Below are positions 8,587 to 18,393 of a stretch of DNA of 64,000 nt, one piece after another (position 1 is the first letter of the stretch; each line of letters begins with the position of its first letter). The stretch comes from Undibacterium sp. (GTDB taxonomy: Bacteria; Pseudomonadota; Gammaproteobacteria; Burkholderiales; Burkholderiaceae_D): NCBI RefSeq assembly GCF_030651495.1, contig NZ_JAUSFI010000028.1, positions 1-64,000 on the forward strand, read 5' to 3'. The notes beneath the pieces were generated by a model that saw only the letters and a program-made list of their open reading frames with translations, was not told the DNA's origin and searched no databases. The position numbers were made by a program, and so were the translations under genes.

Positions 8587-9882
8587 TTAATTCGCTACCG
8601 CCACCTCAGCCGGAAACTGTACGCAAAACTTGCTGCCGACGCCAGGTGTCGATTCAATCAGCAAATTCGCCTTGTGCCGCAGCAATACGTGCTTGACGAT
8701 GGCCAGCCCCAGACCGGTGCCTTGCGTCTCGCGTGAGCGGCTCTTGTCGACGCGGTAGAAACGCTCGGTCAGGCGGGAAATGTGCTCGGCGCTGATGCCG
8801 ATACCGTTGTCTTGCACGATAAACCTTGGCCCTTGCGGCAGGTTTTGCCAGATCAGCTTGACCTGGCCTTTTTCCGGCGTGTAGCGGATCGCATTCGTGA
8901 CCAGATTGATCAGGGCGCTGCGGATTTCGTCGCTGCTGCCGATGATATCGGGGCCGTCGCACTCCAAGACTAGCTCATGCCGCCCAGCCGAGAGCGCCTC
9001 CCCTTCCTGGAAAATTTGCTCCAGCATCTGGCGCATGTTGATGCGTTCATGGCGTACCGCATATTCCATGGATTCCAGCCGGCTCAAGGTCAGCATGTCT
9101 TCTACCAGACGCTGCATGCGTTCGCCCTGCTCGGTCATCAGCTTCAGGTGCGAGGAGCGGATCGAGACTTCCAGATCCGGCTGCATCGAGGCGATTTCCA
9201 GAAAGCCATTGATGACCGTCAACGGCGTACGCAACTCATGCGAGGCATTGGCAATAAAATCACGGCGCATCATGTCTATCCGTTCAGATTCAGTGACATC
9301 ATGCGTGACAAGAATTTGCCGGCGATTTTCAAATGGGATGATATGGACAATCAGCTTACGGTCGCGGAAAGACAAGACCAAAGGCGTTTCATAGCGAGCT
9401 AGAATAATATAATCAATAAACTCCGGCGTCCTGACCAGGTTGGTGACGCGCATGCCTTTGTCTTTCAACAGGCTCAGGCCCAAATGCTGCTCGGCAGCGG
9501 GATTGCACCATTCCAGAAACATCACGTCATCCATAATGGCGACACCATCCGGCAACAGAGTCATCGCCTGGCGGAAACGTGCCAGCCATTCGGCCAGTTC
9601 CGCCTGATTTTTTTCATCGCCGCGGCGTAGCTTGTACAAACGTGAAAATATTTCGGTCCAGGCGCCCCAGCCATCGGGCAAGCGCGCACTGCTGGGGTTA
9701 TCCAGCCAATCGGACAAGCTGAGCAAGTAATGCAATTGCACGCTGATCAAACCGATCATTCCGGCCAGCCCCAGCATCAGTCCCGGTACCGCCCCCCAGA
9801 AAAACCAGCCCAGGCCAGCGCCCATGAGTACGATCATCATCCGCACAATGGCGGATATCCAAAACACGAGATGGGGATGCAT
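8587..9882 (-). CDS. phoR: Phosphate regulon sensor histidine kinase PhoR
   Basis: Inner-membrane kinase that phosphorylates PhoB at low phosphate, 431 aa. Two N-terminal hydrophobic segments (about 5-52) with almost no periplasmic loop, as in E. coli PhoR. A PAS domain follows (about 100-195: MTLLPDGVAIMDDVMFLEWCNPAAEQHLG). The HisKA H-box is RDFIANASHELRTPLTVINGF. HATPase boxes are LINLVTNAIRYTP (N), VQDNGIGIS (G1) and TQGTGLGLAIVKH (G2). Last gene of the pst-pho operon, 131 nt after phoB. The 3' end faces the repeat-filled convergent gap. Confidence 0.95.
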   Translation of the reverse strand: MHPHLVFWISAIVRMMIVLMGAGLGWFFWGAVPGLMLGLAGMIGLISVQLHYLLSLSDWLDNPSSARLPDGWGAWTEIFSRLYKLRRGDEKNQAELAEWLARFRQAMTLLPDGVAIMDDVMFLEWCNPAAEQHLGLSLLKDKGMRVTNLVRTPEFIDYIILARYETPLVLSFRDRKLIVHIIPFENRRQILVTHDVTESERIDMMRRDFIANASHELRTPLTVINGFLEIASMQPDLEVSIRSSHLKLMTEQGERMQRLVEDMLTLSRLESMEYAVRHERINMRQMLEQIFQEGEALSAGRHELVLECDGPDIIGSSDEIRSALINLVTNAIRYTPEKGQVKLIWQNLPQGPRFIVQDNGIGISAEHISRLTERFYRVDKSRSRETQGTGLGLAIVKHVLLRHKANLLIESTPGVGSKFCVQFPAEVAVAN

Positions 9883-10013
9883 TAGGGCCTGTGATCTATC
9901 AACTTGGGGTTAACTACGGTTACGGATTTGGCTACGAATCGGGGTATAAGTGGGAGATGCCTCAACTACCCGCTTTCATCGATGAAAAGGGGCGGTTTTG
10001 CGTCACTCCACAA

Positions 10014-10706
10014 TCATTTTTCCGACAGCATATACCCAACACTGCGCACGGTCTTGATCAGGTTTTCAGCCGTCTTGAGTACCTTGCGCAAGCGCAGTAC
10101 GTGGACATCGACAGTGCGCTCTTCAATCACGACATGATCGCCCCAGACTTTATCGAGCAATTGGCTGCGCGAGAAGACGCGCTCCGGATGCGCCATAAAA
10201 AATTTGAGCAACTTATATTCGGCATGACCGATATCGACTTTTTGCTCATCGATCTTCACGGTACAGCTGACCGGATCGAGCAAAATACTGCCGGCCGCCA
10301 GCGTACCCTGCGCATGTTCCGGGCTCTTGCGGCGCAACATGGCCTTGATGCGTGCGGTCAGCTCGCGCGGAGAGAATGGCTTGGTGACATAATCGTCGGC
10401 ACCGTGATCGAGGCCGGCGATTTTATCTTCTTCCATACTTTTGGCGGTGAGCATGATTACCGGCATTTCATTGAAATGACGGTCTGAACGGATCTTGGAC
10501 AATAAGCGCAAGCCACTTTGATCCGGCAGCATCCAGTCTAACAAAATCAGTTGTGGCGTGCGGCGCTGGAGAAACTCCCAGGCATCCGCCGTATTATTGA
10601 CGGAAAAGGTATTCCAGCCAGCGGCACGCAAAGTGAAGGTTACCAACTCCACAATGGCCGGCTCATCTTCAACGATGAGAATAGTAGTTTTATCAGCAGC
10701 CATCAT
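10014..10706 (-). CDS. phoB: Phosphate regulon response regulator PhoB
   Basis: OmpR/PhoB-family transcription factor of the Pho regulon, 230 aa. The receiver domain (about 8-125) has the acidic pair EDE, phospho-acceptor Asp in LILLDWMLPD, Thr in IMLTAKS and Lys in YVTKPFS. The winged helix (about 135-228) has the recognition region RSQLLDKVWGDHVVIEERTVDVHV and RLRKVL...VRSVGYML. The start ATG overlaps the phoU stop (ATGA), so the two are translationally coupled. Its likely binding sites in this window are the Pho boxes at 15433-15466, 15508-15541 and 20067-20111, and possibly 20919-20952. Confidence 0.96.
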   Translation of the reverse strand: MMAADKTTILIVEDEPAIVELVTFTLRAAGWNTFSVNNTADAWEFLQRRTPQLILLDWMLPDQSGLRLLSKIRSDRHFNEMPVIMLTAKSMEEDKIAGLDHGADDYVTKPFSPRELTARIKAMLRRKSPEHAQGTLAAGSILLDPVSCTVKIDEQKVDIGHAEYKLLKFFMAHPERVFSRSQLLDKVWGDHVVIEERTVDVHVLRLRKVLKTAENLIKTVRSVGYMLSEK

Positions 10707-11422
10707 GATTTGAGAACGATTTGCTCCTGTTTGGACGTCACATAGTCCGAATGCCGGATATCCTTGCCTTCTACAATGTAAATGGTGTATTCGGCAATAT
10801 TTTTGGCATGATCAGCAATCCGTTCAATCGCCTTAGCGACCCATAAAGCATCTAACGACGATGAAATGGTGCTGGGATCTTCCATCATAAAGGTGATCAG
10901 ATTGCGCATGATGGAACGAAAATCATTGTCGATAATCGCATCGTAGGCGATCAGCTTGATGGCTCTTTCGCCATCTTGACGGGCAAAAGCATCAAGCGAC
11001 TGGTGCAGCATCTCGGCAACACTGGTGGCCAGCACGCGCACGGTCTCGTAGCCGCTAAACATGGCGATATTGCGGTGCTTGGCATGCGCTTCATGCGCAA
11101 TACGGGCAATTTTGGTTGATTCGTCGCCGATGCGTTCCAGATCGGTAATCACTTTGCCGGTTGCCATGACGGTGCGCAAATCATTCGCGGCAGGCTGGCG
11201 CTTTACGATCAGATGGCTGCACATATCATCGAGTGTGACTTCGAGGCGATTAACTTCCTCATCGGATTTGATCACGGCTGCCGCCTGCACAATATTACCG
11301 GTGCGAAAGCAGGTCATCGCATCATGGAAATGGCTTTCAACCAAACCGCCCATCAACAAGACTTTGGAACGTATCGTTTCCAAATCAGTATCGTATTGCT
11401 TTGAAGAGTGTTCGCCTATCAT
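10703..11422 (-). CDS. phoU: Phosphate signaling complex protein PhoU
   Basis: Negative regulator linking the Pst transporter to PhoR, 239 aa, all-helical. Two PhoU repeats are visible, each a three-helix bundle with acidic metal-binding motifs (DLERIGDESTKIARIAHEA in the first half and AIERIADHAKNIAEYTIY in the second). The N-terminus MIGEHSSKQYDTDLETIRSKVLLMGGLVE is family-typical. A good ribosome site (AGGAGC) precedes the ATG at 11422. It sits between pstB (39-nt gap) and phoB (4-nt overlap). Confidence 0.96.
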   Translation of the reverse strand: MIGEHSSKQYDTDLETIRSKVLLMGGLVESHFHDAMTCFRTGNIVQAAAVIKSDEEVNRLEVTLDDMCSHLIVKRQPAANDLRTVMATGKVITDLERIGDESTKIARIAHEAHAKHRNIAMFSGYETVRVLATSVAEMLHQSLDAFARQDGERAIKLIAYDAIIDNDFRSIMRNLITFMMEDPSTISSSLDALWVAKAIERIADHAKNIAEYTIYIVEGKDIRHSDYVTSKQEQIVLKS

Positions 11423-11461
11423 CAGTGTGCTCCTAAATTTTTATCAAGAAGGGATTTCGCA

Positions 11462-12241
11462 TTAACCGAAACGGCCCGTAATGTAATCTTGTGTTTCTTT
11501 TTTTACCGGATTCATGAAGATGTGATCAGTTTCACCAAATTCGACCAATTCGCCCAGATACATATACGCGGTATAGTCAGAGCAACGTGCAGCCTGCTGC
11601 ATATTGTGCGTGACGATGGCGATGGTGTAATCCTGTTTTAACTCGTGAATCAATTCTTCAATTTTCACGGTAGAAATAGGATCGAGTGCGGAAGTCGGCT
11701 CATCGAGCAGCAACACTTCCGGCTTAACCGAGACGCCACGGGCGATGCATAAACGCTGTTGCTGACCACCCGACAAGCTCAGGCCACTCTTGTTGAGCTT
11801 GTCTTTGACTTCGGTCCAGAGTGCGGCTTTTTTCAGCGCCCATTCGACCCGTTCATCCATCTCGCCTTTTGGCAGGTTTTCATACAAACGCACACCGAAG
11901 GCGATATTGTCATACACCGACATAGGAAAAGGTGTCGGTTTCTGGAACACCATCCCAACCTTGGCGCGCAACAGATTAATGTCTTGGTCTGCATCGAGGA
12001 TGTTTTTACCGTGGTACATGATCTTGCCTTCGGCACGCTGGCCAGGGTACAGATCGTACATGCGGTTTAGGGTGCGCAGCAAAGTCGACTTGCCGCAGCC
12101 GGACGGGCCGATGAAGGCGGTCACTTTTTTATCACGGATATTCAGGTTGACATCGCGCAGGCTGCGCGTCGCCCCGTAGAAAAAATTCAAACCTGAAATC
12201 TCTATGGACATCTTGTCAGTGCTGGTGTTGGGTATAGACAT
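11462..12241 (-). CDS. pstB: Phosphate import ATP-binding protein PstB
   Basis: ATPase of the PstSCAB phosphate importer, 259 aa. Walker A is [16 protein letters not shown] (about 42), the Q-loop VFQKPTPFP, the ABC signature [14 protein letters not shown], Walker [15 protein letters not shown] and the switch His is in IVTHNMQQA. The [13 protein letters not shown] strand preceding Walker A is typical. The ATG at 12241 has AGGA 8 nt upstream; an in-frame ATG 10 codons later is possible but has no better ribosome site. Confidence 0.97.
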   Translation of the reverse strand: MSIPNTSTDKMSIEISGLNFFYGATRSLRDVNLNIRDKKVTAFIGPSGCGKSTLLRTLNRMYDLYPGQRAEGKIMYHGKNILDADQDINLLRAKVGMVFQKPTPFPMSVYDNIAFGVRLYENLPKGEMDERVEWALKKAALWTEVKDKLNKSGLSLSGGQQQRLCIARGVSVKPEVLLLDEPTSALDPISTVKIEELIHELKQDYTIAIVTHNMQQAARCSDYTAYMYLGELVEFGETDHIFMNPVKKETQDYITGRFG

Positions 12242-12257
12242 GTCGTTTTTCCTGGTA

Positions 12258-13118
12258 TTAATTTTTTACTTTTTGGCTGAACACAGTGCGTGCCAAGATA
12301 TTTAAGCCTAAGACACTGAAGGTAATTAACAAAGCACCACCCCAAGCCAGATCACGCCAATTATCATAGGGACTCATGGCAAACTGGTAAATAACTACCG
12401 GTAAATTTGCCATCGGCTTATTCATATTCGGACTATAGAACTGGTTGTTCAGGGCCGTAAAGAGCAAGGGGGCAGTCTCACCGGAGATTCGCGCCACCGC
12501 CAGTAAAATACCCGTCATCACGCCTGCTTTAACTGCGCGCAAACGGATCAACAATGCCACTTTCCAGCGCGGCGCACCGAGTGCAAATGCCGCTTCGCGC
12601 AAGCTGGTCGGCACCAGGCCGAGCATGTTATCGGTGGTACGCACCACGACCGGAATTGCAATGAGGGAAATGGCAAAACTCCCGGCCCAACCGGAAAAAT
12701 GTTTAACGTGGAAGACATAAATAGCGTATACAAACAGGCCAATCACGATCGATGGTGCAGACAGCATAATGTCAGTCACAAACCGGGTAATGGCGCCAAA
12801 CCAATTTTTGTCGCCATATTCAGCCAGATAAATACCCGCCAGAATACCGATAGGCGTACTGATCAGCGTGGCCGAACCGACCATCATCAGGCTACCGACG
12901 ATGGCATTCATCAAGCCCCCGCCCTCGCTGCCAGGCGCCGGCGTAGTCTCCGTCAGAATACTCGGACTCAATGCAGAAAAACCTTTGACCAGCAGGGTAA
13001 ACAAGATCCACATCAGAAAAAACACCCCGATCGCCATGGCCAGTGACGACAAGGCAATGCCGAGTCTATGCATCAGCAAGCGGCGGCGATAGACCGGATT
13101 TTTTACAGCGCCCATCAT
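12258..13118 (-). CDS. pstA: Phosphate ABC transporter permease PstA
   Basis: Inner-membrane permease subunit, 286 aa, with six predicted transmembrane helices (first at about 15-40: [26 protein letters not shown] region). The EAA-type cytoplasmic loop is [50 protein letters not shown]. Two ATG codons in a row open the frame; the first (13118) overlaps the pstC stop (ATGA), indicating coupling. In these permeases conserved Arg and Glu residues in the last helices matter for transport; RISGETAPL keeps both. Confidence 0.96.
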   Translation of the reverse strand: MMGAVKNPVYRRRLLMHRLGIALSSLAMAIGVFFLMWILFTLLVKGFSALSPSILTETTPAPGSEGGGLMNAIVGSLMMVGSATLISTPIGILAGIYLAEYGDKNWFGAITRFVTDIMLSAPSIVIGLFVYAIYVFHVKHFSGWAGSFAISLIAIPVVVRTTDNMLGLVPTSLREAAFALGAPRWKVALLIRLRAVKAGVMTGILLAVARISGETAPLLFTALNNQFYSPNMNKPMANLPVVIYQFAMSPYDNWRDLAWGGALLITFSVLGLNILARTVFSQKVKN

Positions 13119-14170
13119 TTTGCACCTTCTTTTTTACTTAATCCCAACAGCATCAATTTAGCTGCAGACAAAACGATAAATGTAATCACAAATAAAATCA
13201 GGCCGAGAAAAAATAGCGATGAGGTATGCAGGACCGTTTCCGCTTCGGCAAATTCGTTCGCCAGAGTCGAGGCGATACTGTTTCCCGGAGCAAACAGCGA
13301 CCAGGATAATTTATGCGCATTGCCGATCACGAAGGTAATCGCCATGGTTTCACCCAGAGCACGACCCAAGCCCAGCATCACGCCACCGACCACACCTATT
13401 TTGGTGTACGGCAATACAATTTTTCTGACGACTTCCCATTTGGTGCAACCTAAGCCATAGGCGGATTCTTTCAACACCGGCGGCACCACTTCAAACACGT
13501 CGCGCATCACCGAAGAGATGAACGGAATAATCATAATGGCAAGGATAATCCCAGCCGACAAGATGCCGATACCGATCATCGGGCCAGAGAATAAAACACC
13601 GATCACGGGTAATTGTCCCAAAGAGCCCGCGAGCGCGGGTTGAACATAATCAGAGAACAGCGGTGCGAATACAAATAAGCCCCACATGCCGTAAATAATG
13701 CTAGGCACGCCAGCGAGCAATTCAATTGAGGTGCCTAATGGGCGCTTTAACCACGGCGGGCAAATTTCAGTTAAAAACAGAGCAATACCAAAGCTGATCG
13801 GAAAAGCGATCAGCAAGGCGATAATTGAGGTGACCAGCGTCCCTACAATCGCAATCAGTCCACCGTATTTATCGTTCACGGGGTCCCACTCTATCGTGGT
13901 GACGAAGGCAAAGCCAAATTCCTGCATCGCAGGCCAGGCATTAATAAGCAGAGAAATGATAATACCAAGCAGTACCAACAACACCATTAAGGCGAAGCTG
14001 AAAGTAAGCTTATGAAATAGAAAATCCTGCCATTGCTGACGTCGCATTACCGCCGCCATATTCACTTCCGCACTGCGATCTTGCTCTGACAATTGTCGCG
14101 CGGTACTGATGTGAGGTGGTGAGGTGGTCTGAGTGGCGGGCATAACTAACGGAGCTTGTTGGGTATTCAT
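13115..14170 (-). CDS. pstC: Phosphate ABC transporter permease PstC
   Basis: Inner-membrane permease subunit, 351 aa. A hydrophilic N-terminal extension of about 50 residues precedes the first helix ([18 protein letters not shown]). Pairs with PstA. The EAA loop is [51 protein letters not shown]. PstC proteins of betaproteobacteria often carry such an extension; in-frame ATGs for a shorter form ([10 protein letters not shown]) exist but the upstream start is kept by default. Separated from pstS by 149 nt containing a hairpin. Confidence 0.95.
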   Translation of the reverse strand: MNTQQAPLVMPATQTTSPPHISTARQLSEQDRSAEVNMAAVMRRQQWQDFLFHKLTFSFALMVLLVLLGIIISLLINAWPAMQEFGFAFVTTIEWDPVNDKYGGLIAIVGTLVTSIIALLIAFPISFGIALFLTEICPPWLKRPLGTSIELLAGVPSIIYGMWGLFVFAPLFSDYVQPALAGSLGQLPVIGVLFSGPMIGIGILSAGIILAIMIIPFISSVMRDVFEVVPPVLKESAYGLGCTKWEVVRKIVLPYTKIGVVGGVMLGLGRALGETMAITFVIGNAHKLSWSLFAPGNSIASTLANEFAEAETVLHTSSLFFLGLILFVITFIVLSAAKLMLLGLSKKEGAK

Positions 14171-14269
14171 GGAATATCTGTTCCATCTGTTTGTAAACCG
14201 CTATCGGCAAAAATTTACCCATAGCGGTTCACGTTTTTTAAACACTAAGATTTACAACAGGCCGATCAT

Positions 14270-14284
14270 AGTGAGCATCTCACT
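14270..14284 (-). other. Hairpin between pstS and pstC
   Basis: AGTGAG-CAT-CTCACT forms a 6-bp stem with a triloop just after pstS. It has no U-run. A role in setting the excess of PstS over the permeases, by stabilising or processing mRNA, is a guess. Confidence 0.35.
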
Positions 14285-14319
14285 GATAACCGGTGTGATA
14301 ACCGTAATGCTGATAATAT

Positions 14320-15363
14320 TTACCACAAAGCCTTACCGGATGCGTCCTTGATCTTGGCTTTCCAGCCTTCGCCGATCAGTTTAATAACCGGTGCTGGCAG
14401 CGCTACGTATTCCAATTCAGTGGCCATCGCGCCGCCGTTTTTGAATGCCCAGTCAAAAAACTTCAAGACTTCTTTACCTTTTTCTGCATCTGCCTGGACT
14501 TTATGCATCAGGATAAAAGAGGCACCAGTAATTGGCCATGTTGCTTTGCCAGGCTGATTCGTCAGTACCAAATTCATACCAGGTGCTTTCGCCCAATCTG
14601 CACCAGCAGCAGCAGATTTGAAGTTTTCATCATCCGGCTCAACAAATTGACCATCCGCATTTTTCAACTGGGTGTATGTCATCTTGTTCTTTTTGACATA
14701 AGCGTATTCCACATAGCCGATAGAATTTTTGATTTGTTTTACGCTGGCAGCAACACCTTCATTGCCTTTTCCGCCCAAACCGACTGGCCACTTCACCGCG
14801 GTAGACGAACCGACGGCTGTTTTGAATTCTGCATTCACTTTAGACAAATAATCGGTCCACAGGAAAGTCGTGCCAGATCCATCCGAACGATGCACGACAG
14901 TAATTTCTTCCGCTGGCAATTTTAAGCCTGGATTCAGGGCGGTAATTTCAGCCGCATTCCACTTAGTGATCTTGCCCATGTAAATGCCGGCCAATACATC
15001 GCCTGTCATTTTCATTTTACCCGGGGCCATGCCTTCGATATTCACGACTGGCACGACGCCACCGATAATGGCAGGGAATTGTGTCAAGCCTTCCGCTTCC
15101 AAATCTTCAATTTTCAATGGCATATCAGACGCGCCGAAATCGACAGTCTTGGCCTTGATCTGCTTGATACCGCCACCGGAACCGATGGATTGGTAATTCA
15201 AGCCATTACCAGTTGATTTTTTGTAAGCCTCGGCCCATTTTGCATAAATTGGGTAAGGGAAAGTTGCACCAGCGCCTGTCATATCAGCAGCATGTACGGC
15301 AGGAAAGGAGATTGCTGCAGCAACAGCAAGCACCAGAGACTTGACGATACGATTCAATTGCAT
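14320..15363 (-). CDS. pstS: Phosphate-binding periplasmic protein PstS
   Basis: High-affinity phosphate receptor of the Pst importer, 347 aa. Start chosen at ATG 15363, which has a strong GAGGTGAAT ribosome site and gives a clean Sec signal peptide (MQLNRIVKSLVLAVAAAI...AVHA). An upstream ATG at 15396 would add 11 charged residues. Ligand-binding motifs match E. coli PstS: TGAGATFPYP near the mature N-terminus, GSGGGIKQI, DFGASDMP (Asp) and HRSDGSGTT. First gene of pstSCAB-phoUBR, driven by the Pho box at 15433-15466. A paralogue lies at 21021. Confidence 0.97.
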   Translation of the reverse strand: MQLNRIVKSLVLAVAAAISFPAVHAADMTGAGATFPYPIYAKWAEAYKKSTGNGLNYQSIGSGGGIKQIKAKTVDFGASDMPLKIEDLEAEGLTQFPAIIGGVVPVVNIEGMAPGKMKMTGDVLAGIYMGKITKWNAAEITALNPGLKLPAEEITVVHRSDGSGTTFLWTDYLSKVNAEFKTAVGSSTAVKWPVGLGGKGNEGVAASVKQIKNSIGYVEYAYVKKNKMTYTQLKNADGQFVEPDDENFKSAAAGADWAKAPGMNLVLTNQPGKATWPITGASFILMHKVQADAEKGKEVLKFFDWAFKNGGAMATELEYVALPAPVIKLIGEGWKAKIKDASGKALW

Positions 15364-15432
15364 ATTCACCTCAGGGTTAATTATTCGGACATCCATTACG
15401 GGGTCGATTACAACATCAAAGACACAAACCGG

Positions 15433-15466
15433 ACTGTACTAGCAGAATATGACAAGATTATGACGT
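15433..15466 (-). promoter_or_regulatory. Pho box and -10 for the pst operon
   Basis: Minus strand: half-sites ACGTCAT (15466-15460) and TTGTCAT (15455-15449) are spaced 11 bp apart, then exactly 10 bp lead to TACAGT (15438-15433). This matches the PhoB box CTGTCAT-N4-CTGTCAT that replaces the -35. Confidence 0.85.
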
Positions 15467-15507
15467 GTGCTAAATAATTATGAAATGTTTATATATTAAG
15501 GAATAAT

Positions 15508-15541
15508 TTGTCATAAACTTGTCATATTGCCTGCTTACAAT
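15508..15541 (+). promoter_or_regulatory. Pho box and -10 for ppk1
   Basis: Plus strand: TTGTCAT (15508-15514), AAAC, TTGTCAT (15519-15525), then exactly 10 bp to TACAAT (15536-15541). Same geometry as the pstS promoter facing the other way. The predicted start near 15548 rules out the ATG at 15519 as the ppk1 start. Confidence 0.87.
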
Positions 15542-15572
15542 CAGAAATATCAGAGACCAACGCTTTTATGAC

Positions 15573-17780
15573 ATGCGAAACCCTATGCAAGACCGAGAAG
15601 CGCAAATTCAGCCAGCCAATGACACCACAAACCCTGCTGGTGCCAGGAAGGACGAGAATGCAAAACAAAACAGTCTGCCAGACGACCATGAGACCCAGCT
15701 CGTGACAAAACTCGAACTATCGCGCGCGGTTGTTTTTCTCGACCGCGAAATGTCACAAATCGCCTTTAACTGGCGCGTGCTGGCACAGGCGGAGGACCGC
15801 AGCATCCCTTTATTAGAGCGCCTGCGTTATTTATGTATTGTCGGCAGTAATCTGGACGAATTTTTTGAAGTACGCGTCGCCAGTTTACTGGCGCAAAATA
15901 CAATCGATGGTGAATTAGCGCAACATCCTGCTTTTTTAGCAATGATGGAGCGTATCGCGACCGAATGCCACCAACTTGCCACCCGTCAATACGAGGTATT
16001 GAATCAGGAAATTTTGCCGCAGCTATCGCGCAAACGCATCCATCTGTTGCGCCATACAGATAGAAATGAAGCGCAGCGGGCCTGGGTCAAGGCGTATTTT
16101 GATCGTGAAGTGAGGCCATTGCTGACCCCGATTGGGCTTGATCCGGCGCACCCGTTCCCGCAAGTGGTCAACAAGAGTTTAAATTTTATCGTCTCGCTGG
16201 CAGGTAAAGATGCGTTCGGACGTGGCACCGGTATCGCCATCGTCAAAGCCCCTCGGGTATTGCCACGGGTAATCCGCTTGCCGGATGAATTATCCGACAA
16301 GGGTATTTCATTTTGCCTGCTGTCTTCGGTCATTCACGCCCACATTGGCGATCTGTTCAATGGACGTGAAGTCAAGGCTTACTCGCAGTTCCGCGTGACG
16401 CGCGACAGTGATTTATGGGTCGATGAAGAAGAAGTCAAAAATCTGCGTCAGGCCTTACAGGGCGAATTGCATGGCCGCCAGTTTGGCGTCGCAGTCCGCC
16501 TTGAAGTGGCAAAAAATTGCCCAGAAGAATTGTCGCGTTTCCTGCTAGAGCAATTTTCGCTCGATAGTGACCGGTTATATCAGGTGGATGGTCCGGTTAA
16601 CATGGTGAGGTTATCTGAGCTGGTCGATCATATCAAACAGCCCAATTTACGCTTCACCCTGTTTACCGCCAAAGCCAATCCCAAATTAGCCAATACCAAC
16701 ATCTTTAGTTTGTTACACAAACAGGATGTCTTGTTGCATCATCCTTTTCAGCCATTCCAGACGGTGATTGATTTTATCCGTTCGGCCTCGCTTGATCCTA
16801 GCGTACTCGCCATCAAACAGACCATCTACCGTACTGGCATGAATTCGGATTTGATGGAGTCGCTGATCACGGCGGCGCGCTTAGGCAAAGAGGTCACCGT
16901 GATTGTCGAGTTGATGGCGCGCTTTGACGAAGAGGCGAATATCAACTGGGCCGACAAATTACAGCGCGCCGGAGCGCAAGTCGTGTACGGCGTGGTAGGG
17001 CTCAAAACCCACGCCAAGCTGGCGCTAGTGATACGCCGTGAAGAAGGTGGCGTGCTGCGCCATTATGCCCATCTCGGCACCGGCAACTATCACCCGTCGA
17101 CGACCAAGTTTTACACCGATTTTGGTCTATTAACGGCGCACCCGCAAATGGCGGCCGAAGTCAACGAAGTATTTATCCATCTGACCGGCTTGACCAAGCC
17201 GAAAAAACTCGACTACCTTTGGCTGGCGCCGTTTGCGCTGCAACCACAGATTATTAAAGCCATCCGCAACGAAGCCAAAATCGCCAGAGAAGGCCGGCCC
17301 GGGCGCATCATCGCCAAGATGAATGCGCTGGTAGATGAGTCGGTGATCCGCGCGCTGTACGCGGCCGCAGCCGACGGCGTGAAGATTGACCTGATCATCC
17401 GCGGGGCTTGTACTTTGCGCCCGGGGGTTCCGGGTTTATCCGAAAACATTAAGGTGCGTTCAATTATTGGACGCTTTCTGGAGCATTCCCGCATCTATTA
17501 TTTCCGTAATGATCTGCAACATGACACCCTGCTCGCCAGCGCAGACTGGATGAGCCGCAATCTGTTCAGGCGCATAGAAGTCGCCTTTCCGATTCTCGAC
17601 AAAGCGCTTAAAAAGCGCATCATGTCGGAAGGTCTCACCCCCTATCTGAAAGACAATGTGAATGCCTGGACACTCGATTGCGAAGGCCATTACGAGCGTA
17701 AAAAAAGCCGCGCCAAGCAAGTGCCTTTCTGTGCACAAAAATATTTGATGCAACAGTTAGGCTCCACTTCCGAAGAATAA
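15573..17780 (+). CDS. ppk1: Polyphosphate kinase 1
   Basis: Reversibly makes inorganic polyphosphate from ATP, membrane-associated. About 735 aa from ATG 15573 (ATG 15585 is also possible); the longer open frame from 15519 overlaps the promoter and is rejected. After a variable 45-residue tail the PPK N domain begins (FLDREMSQIAFNWRVLAQAEDRSIPLLERLRYL, SNLDEFFEVR). The middle domain has HPFPQVVNKSLNF. The two C-terminal PLD-like domains hold the phospho-histidine region VGLKTHAKLALVIRRE (His) and YAHLGTGNYHPSTTK, and the second HxK-like region RIYYFRN. Divergent from pstS and under its own Pho box, so expected to be induced with phosphate starvation. sixA follows 19 nt later. Confidence 0.95.
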   Translation: MRNPMQDREAQIQPANDTTNPAGARKDENAKQNSLPDDHETQLVTKLELSRAVVFLDREMSQIAFNWRVLAQAEDRSIPLLERLRYLCIVGSNLDEFFEVRVASLLAQNTIDGELAQHPAFLAMMERIATECHQLATRQYEVLNQEILPQLSRKRIHLLRHTDRNEAQRAWVKAYFDREVRPLLTPIGLDPAHPFPQVVNKSLNFIVSLAGKDAFGRGTGIAIVKAPRVLPRVIRLPDELSDKGISFCLLSSVIHAHIGDLFNGREVKAYSQFRVTRDSDLWVDEEEVKNLRQALQGELHGRQFGVAVRLEVAKNCPEELSRFLLEQFSLDSDRLYQVDGPVNMVRLSELVDHIKQPNLRFTLFTAKANPKLANTNIFSLLHKQDVLLHHPFQPFQTVIDFIRSASLDPSVLAIKQTIYRTGMNSDLMESLITAARLGKEVTVIVELMARFDEEANINWADKLQRAGAQVVYGVVGLKTHAKLALVIRREEGGVLRHYAHLGTGNYHPSTTKFYTDFGLLTAHPQMAAEVNEVFIHLTGLTKPKKLDYLWLAPFALQPQIIKAIRNEAKIAREGRPGRIIAKMNALVDESVIRALYAAAADGVKIDLIIRGACTLRPGVPGLSENIKVRSIIGRFLEHSRIYYFRNDLQHDTLLASADWMSRNLFRRIEVAFPILDKALKKRIMSEGLTPYLKDNVNAWTLDCEGHYERKKSRAKQVPFCAQKYLMQQLGSTSEE

Positions 17781-17799
17781 TCACAGAAATGAGCAAGCG

Positions 17800-18270
17800 A
17801 TGGATCTGATCTTATGGCGACATGCAGAAGCAGAACCCGGCAACCTGGATCTGCCAGATGATGCGCGCAAGCTGACCGCAAAAGGAATCAAACAAGCCAA
17901 TAAGATGGCGTACTGGCTGGACAGCAATCTGCCCGACAGTTGCCGTATTCTGGTGAGCCCAACGGTCAGAACCCGAGAGACCATGGCGGCCCTGGACCGT
18001 AAATTTAAGATCGTGCCTGAACTAGGGCCAAACGCGAGCGCAGAGGCTGTTCTGGCTGCCGCCAACTGGCCGCATAGCCGTGAGCCGGTATTGATTATTG
18101 GACACCAGCCGTATCTGGGACAGATCGCTGCGCGTCTGATTGCGCCGATGATGCTGGAATGCGCCGTGCGCAAAGGCAATGTCTGGTGGATTACGCAAAA
18201 ACAGAGTGAAGCCGAAAGCGTGCAAACCTATCTGAAAGCCATCATGACGCCAGATCTGGTGGTGAAGTAA
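17800..18270 (+). CDS. sixA: Phosphohistidine phosphatase SixA
   Basis: Histidine-phosphatase-superfamily enzyme, 156 aa. The catalytic RHG-like motif is LILWRHAEAEPG (the Arg-His pair near residue 7). The second catalytic His is in VLIIGHQPYLGQIAARLI. SixA in E. coli removes phosphate from the HPt domain of ArcB or the nitrogen PTS protein; here it follows ppk1 (19-nt gap), an arrangement seen in related bacteria. A role in phosphate or polyphosphate metabolism is suggested only by that context. Ribosome site GAGCAAGCG directly before the ATG. A REP-like repeat follows. Confidence 0.88.
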   Translation: MDLILWRHAEAEPGNLDLPDDARKLTAKGIKQANKMAYWLDSNLPDSCRILVSPTVRTRETMAALDRKFKIVPELGPNASAEAVLAAANWPHSREPVLIIGHQPYLGQIAARLIAPMMLECAVRKGNVWWITQKQSEAESVQTYLKAIMTPDLVVK

Positions 18271-18314
18271 GTCACCCTTTTTATGTATTGAAAAGGGAAC
18301 TTCTAAAAACAGCG

Positions 18315-18372
18315 GCGCATATTCCATGCGCCTTCCAAGGCTTTTCGTGCCAGAAGGCGCATGAAATATGCG
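18315..18372. repeat. REP-like palindromic repeat, copy 4
   Basis: GCATATTCCATGCGCCTT ... AAGGCGCATGAAATATGC, near-perfect 18-bp arms around a loop of about 20 nt with an inner GGC/GCC pairing. It fills the convergent gap between sixA (ends 18270) and the PlcP-like gene (ends 18394). Confidence 0.85.
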
Positions 18373-18393
18373 TGTAGCAGTTTTTAAACCCGT

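Noticed and set aside
15519-15572. Upstream ATG as the ppk1 start
   Set aside because: It lies inside the Pho box and before the predicted transcription start.
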